A stretch of 64,000 nt of DNA from Meira nashicola (taxonomy: Eukaryota; Basidiomycota; Exobasidiomycetes; Exobasidiales; Brachybasidiaceae). The first letter of the stretch is position 1; every line of letters starts with the position of its first letter. A model generated the notes under the pieces. It did no database searches. It had not been told where the DNA came from and saw only the letters and a program-made list of their open reading frames with translations. The stretch covers positions 1,364,001-1,428,000 of the forward strand of contig BCJU01000002.1 in assembly GCA_001600355.1 (NCBI GenBank), in the 5' to 3' direction. This document shows positions 10,528 to 21,700 of the stretch, piece by piece. Position numbers and translations under genes: made by a program.

Positions 10528-13500
10528 TTAAGCTGCTCCTCCGCTGCGTCGTTGACGTTTAAGATCAGCAGGTGCTAGAGCGGGTGCGATTGGAGTAATT
10601 CCAGCAGAAGAACTGATTGAGTTACTTGCTGTCCTTACTTGATTTGCATTGGCAGTCGTTCCATTTGGAGTACTTTTGGCTTTATTGCTTCCACCAATTG
10701 TTGGACCTTCAGTCGTTGGAGTGATTGGTGAATTACCCGTAGTACCACCACCTTTGCCTGGCTCTTTTCCTGTAGAATTAATAGGTGTACCAGTAGGATT
10801 CGTTGTTCCACCGCTACTTGCTCCACCACGATTACGCTTTTTAATCACATCCGTCTTTAATGATAAAGGTCGAACGACTCCGTGTAATTTCAAGAATAAT
10901 CCACAAGCATTACACAATGGCTGTCCTTCAGGATCACGTCTCCATAAAGGTGTCTTTGTCGTATTGCAATTTGAGCAAATCGTTGGTGGATCAGCTGTGG
11001 CCATACTTACATGATCAGATTTACTCGTACCATCTTTCTTGCCGCCTTGACCAACACCTCCACCAATGCTTCCTTTCTTATTTTCCGTTCCAACTTTCAC
11101 GTTATTTCCATTGACTGTAGACGAGCGAACTCCAGTCAAAGGAGCATTGAATCCTTTACCATTCATCCTATTAGCATCAGTGGTAAAGCTGCCTGCCAAA
11201 GGTGAAGATTGATAAGAATTTGTTCCAAACGGAGGTGGTGTTTGACCGGGTGATTGAGTCGTATTCGAAGGGCTATAAGACCAAACAGAAGATGCAGTTC
11301 CATCATCGACACTATTTAGCATAGCATGAGCATGAAGTGGAATCGAATCAAGAGGCGTGATTTGACCGAATAATTGATTCGGGTTCACATGCGTCACATT
11401 TGGTTGAACTTCTTGAACAGGAGCGACATCAGAACCATAAAACATTTGCATAATTTGATTAATATCAGGCTGTTGATTGATTTGAGATCCTACATCGCCA
11501 GCTTCCGATGGAGCACCTCCTGTTGAAGCGGCTAATTGTTGAAAGAGAGTTGTTGGACTTGCGCCAGATGAACCTACTACGCTTGCGGCTCCAGAAAGCA
11601 AATTTGCAGGATCATCCATACGTGGTGCATTGAATGGCGGTACGCTGAAATCAAACGAAGTAGAAGGAATCGCTGACAAGAATCCTCCAGTTTGTGATGC
11701 AAACGAAGGTAAAGTACGTGAAAGACCGGCAGCGATACGTTCATCAACAGAAATTGGTGGACGAGCTGGAGAAGGTTCATAAGGTCGCTTACGATTATTG
11801 GAAGAGGAAGCGTCATGATTATCATGTCCTCTAGGTGGTCGTGAAACACTACGTTCTTTTACCTTGTGATCGAAACTAGTCTTACGCACTAAACGTGGCA
11901 AGAAACCGTATTCGGGATGTTGATTGGCGGAATGACCGATGTAATCCGCAATTCCAGGAATACTACCTAATGTTGATAGAGGTGCTCCTAGTAAGTTTGC
12001 CGCTCCGATCGAAGACATATCCATACTAGACTTTCGACCTCCATAAAAGAAAGGTACATTTCTATCATCCAATCCAGCCGTTAATGGAGGCGCAGGTCCA
12101 GCTGTGTACGAATCAAACAAGTCGCTATGGGCTGCACTCTTGAATGCTTGTTGCATATGAGCTTTGCGTGCCATTCTTGAAATTTGTTCAGGTGGCACAT
12201 TTGATTGTTGTTGATCTGTAAGATTGTCAACTCCACTCGCTTGTGGATCTGCTCCAGTATCGAATGAAAGCGGACCCATGGAAGAAAAGTCGGGAAATTG
12301 CCCACCAAGAGCAACGAGATCACTTAAATTGAAGCCGGCTGCGGAAGGTAAAGATTGACTAAATTCGTTAAACGTTTCATCTTCAATCGTGTTCAATCCA
12401 CTAGCTGGTGCACGAGAACGAGATCGGCTTGCACCACGCCAATCCATTGCGCTAACTGAACGAGATCTTGAACGACTTTTACTCTTTGCTCTCCATTCCA
12501 TCAATGCATCCTCATCGGGATTGGTGCCTGTTCCTGTGCCACTGCTGTCGGGAGTACGAGAACTTCTTCCTCTTCTTCCACGTTCTTCTTCGTGTTGTAC
12601 AACTTCTGCAAATCGAGTTTTACCCTTATTGATCGTAGGAACGAAAGAAACGTTTGCGCTTTCTGGTGTGTTACCAGAGATAGATGATAGACTTTGAAGA
12701 TGACCTTTCAAAGCTGCCCGGCTAATGTCTGCAGTATTTTGGCCATGTTTAGCATCTTCGGATGAGCCACTAGCACGTCTAGATGCAATTTGCGAAACGG
12801 CAGTGTTGGGTGAAGTTGGTAAGCTCAATCCGACACTATCATCTGTAAAGCTGCTCGTGCGACCTCTTTCGGAGCTTGGAGTTTGCAAATCAGTTACTCC
12901 ATTCAATTCAGCCGCTGCTTCAAGTCTTTCTTGTTCTTTCTTCTTTCGTAGAGTCATTGCCATCATTCGCCAAGTCAAATTTTCCATTCTAGCTCCGTTT
13001 GCTAATGTTGCCTTTTGTTTTGCATACATTTTCCAGACTTGCGTTGCTAAAGGGTCTTTCTTTGCCATCTCATCTGGATCACCATTTCCCAATTCATCTC
13101 CATCTAAAGCATCCAGATCGGCTGATCCACTTCTAGCACGATTAATAGGAATTGCTTGTTGTTCTGAAGCATTTGAAGAATAATGATTGTTAATCATCGT
13201 ATTTGTCCCGACTGAATTCTCTCTGCTCGCATTTCCGTTTGCTCTTGCTTTCTTGGCATTAGATGCGTTAGAACTTGCGCTAACACTCTTGGCTGCCGGA
13301 GAAGATTGTGAAACTGAAGGAGTAACGCCAGCACTTGTAGAAGAATACATTTGACCAAAGTCAAACGAGGACATGGACGAACTTGGTTGTACAGAATGAG
13401 CGTGCATATTGTTGTACATCTGATTGTTATATGCATGGCTTTGAGATGGTAAACCACCATGTGTAGGTGCCAAAAGATTTCCATTATTGTCGTATTGGGG

Positions 13501-14439
13501 CATGAAACCATTGCCCAATTGTGCACCGCCACTCATCCCAGCAATTCCATTTGACATCATAGAAGAGGGACCAACATCTTGCACATGATTTTGCAATGGT
13601 CCAGGGGAATGCGCTCTAGAGCCAGTAGCACTTGTTGCTCCCGAAAGAGGGCCGCCTTCGCTATGTTGACGAGAGTGAGCGTTACTCAAAAATCCATGAC
13701 CGTTGCTTAGAGAAGGTCCAACAGGCTGGGCTGCACCAGGATGGCCCATACCATACATGCTCGACATACTGTTCGAAGACGGAGGGAACATATTCGTAGG
13801 TGAAGAACTCATCGATTGTGCTGGTTGTGGCTGAGTGCGTTGTTGACGGGCAAGATTTTGTTGTAATGCTTGGGATAAAAGAGACATGCCTTGCTGTTGA
13901 GCTGATAAAGCAGCGGCTGCATTGCCAGGATGCATGCCTACAGGTAATCCATTTGTTGCATTTTGATTCCAGCCTGATGCCATACTGTTATTCATCTGTC
14001 CAGGCGGAGCCATAGAATAAGGGCTATGCAAAGGATGATGAAGGTGTCCATCGGATGAAGGCATCATTACAGGCCTTCCGTTAGTTTGATCTTGTTGGGG
14101 ATACATTTCAAATGATCGATCAGGCTGTCGTTCTTCTTGTTGTTGTTGATGATGATTTCGACGCTGATTTGCTAAAAAAGAAGATAAAAAAGCAAAATCG
14201 TTTGGAATATACGGCGTTTTTACAGTTGAAGTGTTGTTTGATCCTGAAGGAGTATTAACACAATCATACAATGAAGAGTGAAAATTTTGCTTCTCTTTAC
14301 CGCCGCCGGCGTCCACAGTGAATGGCCCTTTGGTTGACCCAGTGGTAGAGGCCCTTGGTCTGACGTGAGAGGGGAGCGGAATATGTACAGGGGAAGGATT
14401 TGGATGTTGAGTGTCGTCCAATAATTCCTCCTGTTGCAT
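10528..14439 (-). CDS. AreA/Nit2-type GATA zinc-finger transcription factor
   Basis: A 1303-aa intronless regulator. Near residues 460-500 lies the block typical of the fungal nitrogen GATA factors (formerly DUF1752), [15 protein letters not shown] followed by [10 protein letters not shown]. The single GATA finger is C-x2-C-x17-C-x2-C with Cys1155, 1158, 1176 and 1179; it contains [19 protein letters not shown] and is followed by the basic KKRNRG tail. The rest is low-complexity Ser/Gln/Asn/Gly sequence. AreA/Nit2 proteins bind HGATAR sites and activate genes for use of poor nitrogen sources. The C-terminal end ([10 protein letters not shown]) does not obviously resemble the NmrA-binding tail of AreA. 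Family assignment is strong; physiological role is inferred from the family. Confidence 0.92.
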   Translation of the reverse strand: MQQEELLDDTQHPNPSPVHIPLPSHVRPRASTTGSTKGPFTVDAGGGKEKQNFHSSLYDCVNTPSGSNNTSTVKTPYIPNDFAFLSSFLANQRRNHHQQQQEERQPDRSFEMYPQQDQTNGRPVMMPSSDGHLHHPLHSPYSMAPPGQMNNSMASGWNQNATNGLPVGMHPGNAAAALSAQQQGMSLLSQALQQNLARQQRTQPQPAQSMSSSPTNMFPPSSNSMSSMYGMGHPGAAQPVGPSLSNGHGFLSNAHSRQHSEGGPLSGATSATGSRAHSPGPLQNHVQDVGPSSMMSNGIAGMSGGAQLGNGFMPQYDNNGNLLAPTHGGLPSQSHAYNNQMYNNMHAHSVQPSSSMSSFDFGQMYSSTSAGVTPSVSQSSPAAKSVSASSNASNAKKARANGNASRENSVGTNTMINNHYSSNASEQQAIPINRARSGSADLDALDGDELGNGDPDEMAKKDPLATQVWKMYAKQKATLANGARMENLTWRMMAMTLRKKKEQERLEAAAELNGVTDLQTPSSERGRTSSFTDDSVGLSLPTSPNTAVSQIASRRASGSSEDAKHGQNTADISRAALKGHLQSLSSISGNTPESANVSFVPTINKGKTRFAEVVQHEEERGRRGRSSRTPDSSGTGTGTNPDEDALMEWRAKSKSRSRSRSVSAMDWRGASRSRSRAPASGLNTIEDETFNEFSQSLPSAAGFNLSDLVALGGQFPDFSSMGPLSFDTGADPQASGVDNLTDQQQSNVPPEQISRMARKAHMQQAFKSAAHSDLFDSYTAGPAPPLTAGLDDRNVPFFYGGRKSSMDMSSIGAANLLGAPLSTLGSIPGIADYIGHSANQHPEYGFLPRLVRKTSFDHKVKERSVSRPPRGHDNHDASSSNNRKRPYEPSPARPPISVDERIAAGLSRTLPSFASQTGGFLSAIPSTSFDFSVPPFNAPRMDDPANLLSGAASVVGSSGASPTTLFQQLAASTGGAPSEAGDVGSQINQQPDINQIMQMFYGSDVAPVQEVQPNVTHVNPNQLFGQITPLDSIPLHAHAMLNSVDDGTASSVWSYSPSNTTQSPGQTPPPFGTNSYQSSPLAGSFTTDANRMNGKGFNAPLTGVRSSTVNGNNVKVGTENKKGSIGGGVGQGGKKDGTSKSDHVSMATADPPTICSNCNTTKTPLWRRDPEGQPLCNACGLFLKLHGVVRPLSLKTDVIKKRNRGGASSGGTTNPTGTPINSTGKEPGKGGGTTGNSPITPTTEGPTIGGSNKAKSTPNGTTANANQVRTASNSISSSAGITPIAPALAPADLKRQRRSGGAA

Positions 14440-15854
14440 ATGATCAATTATGAATCACACGATATCCTCGTACAGTCAATCGATTAAACTTTCCTGAACT
14501 GATAAGAGATTTGCGCTTTAACTATACGTTATAAGAACGTTAAATCGTGATGATGATGACGAGGATGATCGAATGGATGTAATGATTGAATTTTGTTTGT
14601 GTCGTGTATAGCTTGGTTTGCACGTTAATCATCCAAAGGGTATCTGAAAGCTTGCGTAGAATCAGAAAAGTTATCGTGATTCTGATAAAAAAAAACCTAG
14701 ATGTAGTATTCTGACACAATTGAAACAATCCTTGAATAGTGAAAAAGTGCCTAAAGAAGACTAAAAGCTAAATGAATGCAGGAAACTTTGTGTATTGTGA
14801 ATGCTAAAGTTGAGGCAGAACAACACTGTCTATTTTGCAGGAACTAAGGCCTTTCTACTACATACGATAGCCCTGCCCACAGGCATAATTTTTGGGTATG
14901 CGGGCATGCACTGGGGCACTCTCTGTCTAGCCGTGCACCATACCTTGACCGATCCAACGCCGCGTTCACGTTTTCCGAAGTTGACTTTTCTCGCGGTGAT
15001 TGGGCGGTGTGCCGGTTTTTACTGAAGGAAAATAAGCAAAAGAAGGAACTACTGTTTTGTGGCGAGGGAATAGAGCTCTAATTTGTGAAATTGCATCTAT
15101 GTATGTTTGATAAAATCCCTCACTACCAAATGAACAACCGAACTTCCGTATTTTATCCGCGCGAAAAAAAGCGGCCTTCCCACATACGCGCTGTGCTGCA
15201 TGTAATGTGTGAACCGGTTCGAACATTCTACCCTGGGCTGAATTTAGTGACGTAGGTATATGCTCTTCGTTGAGAAAGATCGGCGATCGACTTAAACGGA
15301 GAATTCCGTGACTTTTTCGTGTAATATATGTATTCAAGTTTGCCTTGATCTCATTAATACATCTCGATGCTTATGTTATATCATCACCATATCCTTCTTT
15401 TTTCCCAATTTCATTCCCCCGTCCCTAGCCGAGCAGGTAGAATGTTTCCATCGAACAGTTGCTGATGCTGTGCGCAGGCGAGTGCAAAGCATGATGTACC
15501 TCAAACGCGCGCCGTGCGGTACCTGCGCTGCGTTCGCCGGTGTTGGCCTAAAAGGCCAATGGATTCCGGCAAATTGTTCTTCATCTTTGTTTGAGATAAG
15601 ATTAAGGTGCATTTCGTTATTCATTTTTCATTCGTTATGATGAAATATCTACACTAAAGTTAGACTCATGCTCTAAAGTTCACACCGCTCAAATAAAGTT
15701 CTATGTACAAAATTGTTATATTTCTCTTCCATTTAAAAAAAAGGTACACGACTAATGATCAAAAAGAATCATATATCAAATGGTAAGGATCAGAATATAA
15801 AAACGGGCCAGAGGAAGAAAGGGTCGCAATCATTTTATACAATCGCAAAGTTGT
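14440..15854. other. Long intergenic region upstream of the GATA factor gene
   Basis: 1.4 kb between the GATA-factor start and the transketolase-like stop; both genes point the same way, so this is the GATA-factor promoter plus the neighbour's 3' flank. HGATAR sites occur close to the GATA start (listed separately). GC content rises by eye between about 15400 and 15580, where a 7-bp perfect inverted repeat (TTGGCCT/AGGCCAA, 3-nt loop) lies at 15543-15559. Short open frames overlap on both strands here, but none has recognisable protein character. Confidence 0.4.
14500..14688. promoter_or_regulatory. HGATAR sites upstream of the GATA factor gene
   Basis: Three perfect HGATAR matches lie within 250 nt of the GATA-factor ATG: TGATAA at 14500-14505 (+), CGATAA at 14671-14676 (reverse strand) and TGATAA at 14683-14688 (+). 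The last two are 7 nt apart, close enough for paired binding. Nitrogen GATA factors of other fungi regulate their own and each other's promoters, so autoregulation is a reasonable inference. The motif is short, and three hits in AT-rich DNA could be chance. Confidence 0.4.
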
Positions 15855-17816
15855 CTAGAGGAATTTCTTGATTGCAGTTTTGATTTCTTCACTTCCCAAT
15901 CCTTGGTAAGGGATTTGTTCCCACAAACCACCGGATCCTTCTTTGTTGACACCGTAATGAGCGTATTTGGGTGTCAAACCACGTTGTAAGAGCCATGAAC
16001 CGAATTTGGATCCCAAACCGGTGTTAACACCCAAAGATTCAACAACAATGACGAATGGCAAAGATCCGTATTGTTTGATTGCATCTTCATCGACAACGTT
16101 GAGTGTGCTCTTGTTGATCAAGGCGATATCGTGACCTTCTTTGCGCAATTCATCAACTGCGCTAACAGCACGGTATGTCAAATCACCGAAAGTGACGACA
16201 GCACCCTTTGTACCTTTACGGATGAATTCATCCTTTTCGGGAACGAATTTGTAATCAGATCCGTAGAAGCGTTCATCAGAGTTTTCCTTTGTGATCCATG
16301 GGACCTTGGCACGGGTAGAGAAGATGAAACGAAGACCTTCATCCCAAATTGTCTTTTCAACACATGCTGTCATTTGTTGAGGATCAGCGGGGAAGTACAA
16401 TCTGGTAGTGTGACCGTCTGGCAAACCGTTATCGGCAAACAAGTTGTTCAAACCGAAATGGCAAGTGTTGTCTGCCATTTCATCAACACCAGAGTGGGAA
16501 AAGTGGCACAAAACGTTGGAGAAGTTCAAACGTGCCATTGTGATTTCAGAGATAACCATTTCCAAGAAAGCAGAGAATGTGCTGAAAACACCAGTACGGT
16601 AAACGCCTTTTGGCAAGAATGAACCGAAACCAGCAGCGGCACTGAAGTTTCCACGTTCGCAAATACCGGAAGAGATGAAAACATCAGGGTGCTTCTTCTT
16701 GATTGCTGCCAAACCGGTAGATCCAGCCAAATCAGAATCGATGACCAAGATCTTTTCAGCCTTTTCCTTTGCGCTCAATTTGTCCAAAACGCCATTGACA
16801 GCTTCACCGAATGTGCTACGGTTAGCTCCCTTGTCGTTACTGGATCCGATGAATTTGAGAGGGCTTGCATCTGGTTTGATGTTCTTCAAAATGCTAACAG
16901 CGTCATTGTATCCTTTCTCTTCGAGGTATGCATAAGCTTTTTCGAGAGGGATAACATCGTGTCCGTGTGTTGTACCTTCGAGACCCTTGATTCCGGGGCA
17001 CATTTTACGTTTTGTGATCAAAGCAGCAGGTCCCTTTGCGTTCAAAGTCTTCATCATTGCTGGGAACAAAGAGTCCAAATCTTCACCTTCAGCGTGGAAG
17101 ATTTGCAATCCATGACCTTCCAAAGTCTTGGCGACAGAGAATCCCTTGAAGTATTCGGAAGGATGTCCGGCAATAGTGACATCGTTGTCATCAATGAACA
17201 ATTTGATGTTCAAATCTTGTGCGACGGCCAAACGTGCAGCTTCGGCATCGTCACCTTCTTGTTGAGAACCATCTGAACCGAGCAAGATGGTAATTTTGTC
17301 TCTGTTGGCGAATGCGACACCGTTTGCCATTGGCCACATGTGACCCAAACGACCTGAACTGAATTCAACACCAGGTGTGAATTTCAATTCAGGGTGTCCT
17401 GGCAAACCTGGAGGGCCACCTTCGTGATGAGCACGACGGTAGTTGAGCAAATCGGAAGCTTTCAAATGTCCATCCAAAGCGGCACGCAAGTAAACGAGAG
17501 CGGATCTGTGACCGGCTTCATCGAACAAAGTTGGAACGATTTTGCTTGGTCCTTCGGATTCGAATAAAGACAACAAAATTGCTGCTTCTGGAACGACATC
17601 GTATGGACCACCAGTGTGACCTGAAACACCACGAGCAGCACCACTTGCAGTGAAGAAGACAATTGAATCACGCATCAAGTTGATGTTGTATTGCAATTGC
17701 TTCTTTTGCTCAGCGGTAAGGCTGGTAGAAGACAACTTCAAACCTGGAACAGGCTTGTAAGTGTCAAGTGGAATACCACCGAAAGCTTTGAGATCGAAAT
17801 CACGTAGGGAAGGCAT
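15855..17816 (-). CDS. Divergent transketolase-family thiamine-diphosphate enzyme
   Basis: A 653-aa intronless protein with the three-part transketolase layout but unusual motifs. The N-terminal half has GHTGGPYD (66-73) where ordinary transketolase has GHPGAPMG, AGHRSA (101-106), PGLPGHPE and TPGVEFSSG. The diphosphate-binding segment is GSDGSQQEG (from residue 180) ending DDND (209-212), so the classic GDG reads SDG. The middle domain has CERGNFSAAAGFGSF with the expected catalytic Glu. Enzymes of this group are often annotated as transketolase or dihydroxyacetone synthase; the substrate pair cannot be read from sequence. C-rich codon choice (AAC, ATC, TTC) suggests high expression. There is no PTS1 at the C-terminus (KKFL), so it is not an obvious peroxisomal dihydroxyacetone synthase. 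A 5' UTR intron starting at a GTGAGT near 18006 is possible. Confidence 0.8.
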   Translation of the reverse strand: MPSLRDFDLKAFGGIPLDTYKPVPGLKLSSTSLTAEQKKQLQYNINLMRDSIVFFTASGAARGVSGHTGGPYDVVPEAAILLSLFESEGPSKIVPTLFDEAGHRSALVYLRAALDGHLKASDLLNYRRAHHEGGPPGLPGHPELKFTPGVEFSSGRLGHMWPMANGVAFANRDKITILLGSDGSQQEGDDAEAARLAVAQDLNIKLFIDDNDVTIAGHPSEYFKGFSVAKTLEGHGLQIFHAEGEDLDSLFPAMMKTLNAKGPAALITKRKMCPGIKGLEGTTHGHDVIPLEKAYAYLEEKGYNDAVSILKNIKPDASPLKFIGSSNDKGANRSTFGEAVNGVLDKLSAKEKAEKILVIDSDLAGSTGLAAIKKKHPDVFISSGICERGNFSAAAGFGSFLPKGVYRTGVFSTFSAFLEMVISEITMARLNFSNVLCHFSHSGVDEMADNTCHFGLNNLFADNGLPDGHTTRLYFPADPQQMTACVEKTIWDEGLRFIFSTRAKVPWITKENSDERFYGSDYKFVPEKDEFIRKGTKGAVVTFGDLTYRAVSAVDELRKEGHDIALINKSTLNVVDEDAIKQYGSLPFVIVVESLGVNTGLGSKFGSWLLQRGLTPKYAHYGVNKEGSGGLWEQIPYQGLGSEEIKTAIKKFL

Positions 17817-18721
17817 TATGAATATGATATGAAAGGATTTGTCTTAGATGTATGAATGAATGATGCTCAACAAAGGAAAAGGTTATTGATGAGCGTCTAT
17901 CTAAGGACAAGGATAGGAAGATGGTGGTAATGAGAGTGGAAAAGAAGAAGAAGATAAGAAGGTTAGAAAAAAGTTCGAAAAAAATGTACACAAACAAAAC
18001 ACTCACTTTCTTCTTTGAGCAGTTGTAAAATCAATGCTCAACAAGATGACAGCAGAAAGAAAGGAGAATGGGTAGAATCTTTCGAACCCTGGCCACGCAT
18101 CGATCATACTTCTTACAAGATAGTGAAAAAAGACTGTCAAAGTGCTATTGACCAAAAAGCGAAAATCTCGCACTGAACTTCTCAAAAAATTCATTCATTC
18201 GAAGAAAGAGAGAGAGGCGCAGTGCCGCGATTACGAAAAGAAGCACCGTGCGCGATGAAAATTGATTCGTCTACGCCCATCGACGGGATGCAATAGTGGA
18301 GTTGGAAGAAGTACCTGATACACTGTCCTTTCGCCTGAGCATAATAAATTGGGGCAAAATTCGCGATACCTTTTTGCAAGCTATGTAGACAACTATCAAA
18401 GGCCCTGCGATACCTGCTCGGAATACAGGACCGAACTGGAGTAATGAGCGCTGTCCTGCGCATTGTGACGTAGCACCCACCCAAGACATAAGCGGAATAT
18501 TTTCGCTTAATTTGTGTCGATCGGTGATCTCTTTGCTGATCAAAAGGAAGCAGAGATATTGGTAGAGCAAGTCTTGCCTTTATTCAAAACAGCGCAAGAA
18601 AAGAACGATAGGGTAAACTGCAGGAACGTTGATAGAGACCCTTAGAGCTTCCCTAAATTGAATGATTGAATGATTGATTCTTTGCTTAAAATACTGTACA
18701 TATGCTATATAAAACAAGACC
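17817..18721. other. Intergenic region upstream of the transketolase-like gene
   Basis: About 900 bp between co-directional genes. On the reverse strand an AAA|GTGAGT donor-like site near 18006 and CTTAG acceptor-like sites near 17850-17910 suggest a 5' UTR intron for the transketolase-like gene. A-rich purine tracts lie nearby. No RNA gene, repeat or coding exon is visible in the rest. Confidence 0.35.
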
Positions 18722-21700
18722 TTAATCATGAATACAATTTTGTTGAATAAAAGCTAGTCTTTCTTGTTTTTCACTTTCTACCAAAGTCTGCTCTTTTGGC
18801 TTCCATTCAAGTATAGCTTGTCTCATTTCTGCGATATGAGGAATTTCAGACGTATTATTATTACCTCCTTGTAGATCTCGGAAAAGTGCTTTTGTTAATT
18901 GATTTGCTCTTATATTCCATTTGAGATCCGAATCTCTTTTTGTCCAAATCAAACTTGAAAGTTGATTAATCGAGACAGCGAAAAGGAATCCATTTCGTTC
19001 CTTTTGTACATGACCGCTAAGTAAAGCCATTGACATTCCTCTGATTACGCTATCATCTACTTCTTGATCAGAGACATATGATTGAATACCATTTGGTGCA
19101 TCTTGCGCTGTAGTTGTGATTGTTTTAAGGTAATGTGCATAATCGATCCATAACAATCTTCTATATTCAACAGCATAACGCATTTGTAATGGTACCAAAA
19201 TTGATCTTCCAAATAATTCCATTCCAAACGAAATACCATCGTACAAACCCAAAAGGTCAGTAAACAATTGGTAAAAAGGTAATAATGTACCAAATTGACG
19301 ATGACAAGCATTTTCGAGATTATCATCTTCTTCGTTTGATGAGTATAATTGATTGGCAAGCTTGAATAAGTTTTTTAATGAATCTGAAATTTGTTCATCT
19401 CGATATAAATCACGTCCTGTAATCTTTCCTGTTGCACGAATATCTCCCGTTTGTTCTTCTAACATAAACACTTTCATGATAGCCAAATATACTTCAGAAG
19501 ATGAAGGAAGTGACACTTGAGATAGACTTTGAGTGCTCCATAAACGTAAACCAAGAGATAAAGAACTACGAACGATTTCCAACTCATTTGCGTCCCAATC
19601 TTCTGATAATGCATCAGGTCTATGCAATGAAGCACAATTGGCCGAATGCAATAAATCGTCAAGAGCAACAAAAGGCCAATCCTTCCGCAAAGGTAAGCTA
19701 GAATTCGCGCTTTTCCATAATGGAAGTCCAGAAACTGGATCTATCTCCTGTTCTTCTTCTATCATATTTGATTGACAATTGGTGAACAATGTAGTTGTCT
19801 TTTGTAACGAATCGACTGAAGGCCGAAGCGGTGCAACGACGACGTCCTCCTCCTTCTTTTTCTGTCGAATAAGTTCAGCCAAGAAAGGAGAAAGAATTTT
19901 CAATTCATTTGCCCCACTTTCGTTTAATTGGAGGGGAAAATATTTAAAAAATACTTCTTTAACAATCGTTTCCGTTCCTGGTGGTGAAATCGTAAGAAGT
20001 TGTAACCATTTTAATTCTCCTACTTTGACTGCTTGCAAATTCACATAAGCCTCAATTATGAATTCCACAATAATTCTCTGCACTTCTACAACGCCAGCTT
20101 GAATGGCAGATTGACTGGAAAGATGATGCCATGGAAGATTTTCTATCAGCAATGCAGTAATCGAGAGCAATTCTGTAGATATTTCTGATGAATCCTTGGT
20201 ATATTTGACGGCCGCGTTAGCAGCTTGACTTAATTGACTGATATTGATAAGAATCGGTAATTGTGAAAGCCAAAAAGGTTCTTCATCGCTTCTTTTTGCT
20301 GCACTGAGAAGCATATTTAGGTGATATGCTAAACTTGCTTTGATATTTGTAAAGAAGTTGACCGCCTCACCATTAATCATGCTTTCGCTTGATCTGACGT
20401 TTTGCAAATCTTCGATACGATTGGCCTTAGCACCTGACTTCCATACTTCCAACAAATTCATAGCTTCTCCCTGTATAGCCAAAGTAAGCACATCATCTTT
20501 GTTTATGAATTGTTGTGAGAGATGCTCTAATACTGCCGTACTCATTTCATACCATTCCGAAACTTGACTCCAAGTGATATCATGATGACCATAAGTTTGA
20601 TGAGCATCAAAAGCACATACTGTCCAAGTGGAAAATAATCTTAGAGCAGATTGCAAAGTTTGAAGTTGTAAAGAGCGCAAAGGGGATTGATTCTCTTCCA
20701 ATTCACATTGACTAATCCACCTTTCGACACCAACAAAGGCCGTATGACTGTTACTATATGTATTCGCACCAATACCATATCTCCCCAATCCATCGTATAT
20801 TCGCAAAGTAAGGTCCATGTGCTTCCAAGAGTGAGATTGTGCATCGAAAGGAGCAGACCAAGGTGGAACGGCGATAAAATGAATAAGCTTCGAGGTAATA
20901 TTATCGTCATATAGAAGAAGTGCCAAATCTCTACCACCTGAAATCAAGCATAAGACAAGCTTGAGAGCATGTATGGAGGCTTTAATTTCCCCATCTTTTG
21001 CTGACCAGGTCTGTTTGAGGAAATATTTGTGTAAGATATTGATGAATTTTGATGAATCTTGTAAGATTTCTTTGCACATCTCTCTTGATCTACTGGAAAG
21101 CTGCGTAAGAATCTGCAATGAATTGATAGCTTCTGGTAAGGTTGTGACTGGAGATTGTAAAGAGCTTAACAAAGCAGCAACAATTCCGCCAAGCAATTCT
21201 CGATCATCAATGCTAGGAATCTTTATCTTCTCTTCAACACCTTCTTCTTCCCCTGAAAGATCAGTAATGTCTGTATTCTTTTGCTCTTTTAAGTTATAGA
21301 TTGGCACTTCTACTAAAAGTGGTAAAGTACCAGGTCCCCCAAGTCTAGACGATAAGCAACCTCTAATACAATTCAAAGCAGCTGAACGCACATTTGGTCT
21401 CCTGTCCTCAACGTACCATAAAGCAGTTATGCAAGCTTGACCACGTAAATTGCTCGACATCACTTCTATTGAGATCTTTTGGTGGGATGAAATTGGTTTT
21501 GTTGCTTCAACATTCACTTCTTGATATGTCATAGCAATTCGACCTAATGTTTGTAGAGCTATAATACGCTGCGAAGAAGTCGTACTTCTAGAAAGATACA
21601 ATAGCTCTTGTATCGTATATCCCGGCTTATCTTGATCTTGACCATGATTATGTAAACCTGCAAGTCGTGTTGTGTCATCATTAAAACTCGATTCAATGAC

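Noticed and set aside
15214..15226. GGTTCGAA word resembling a tRNA B box
   Set aside because: No A box at the right distance and no cloverleaf could be formed around it.
15543..15559. Perfect 7-bp inverted repeat TTGGCCT/AGGCCAA
   Set aside because: Too short to call a terminator, factor site or mobile-element end; no partner repeat seen nearby.
15308..15640. 110-codon open frame in the gap before the transketolase-like gene
   Set aside because: Composition is unlike a protein, an antisense frame overlaps it, and no family motif or splice signals support it.
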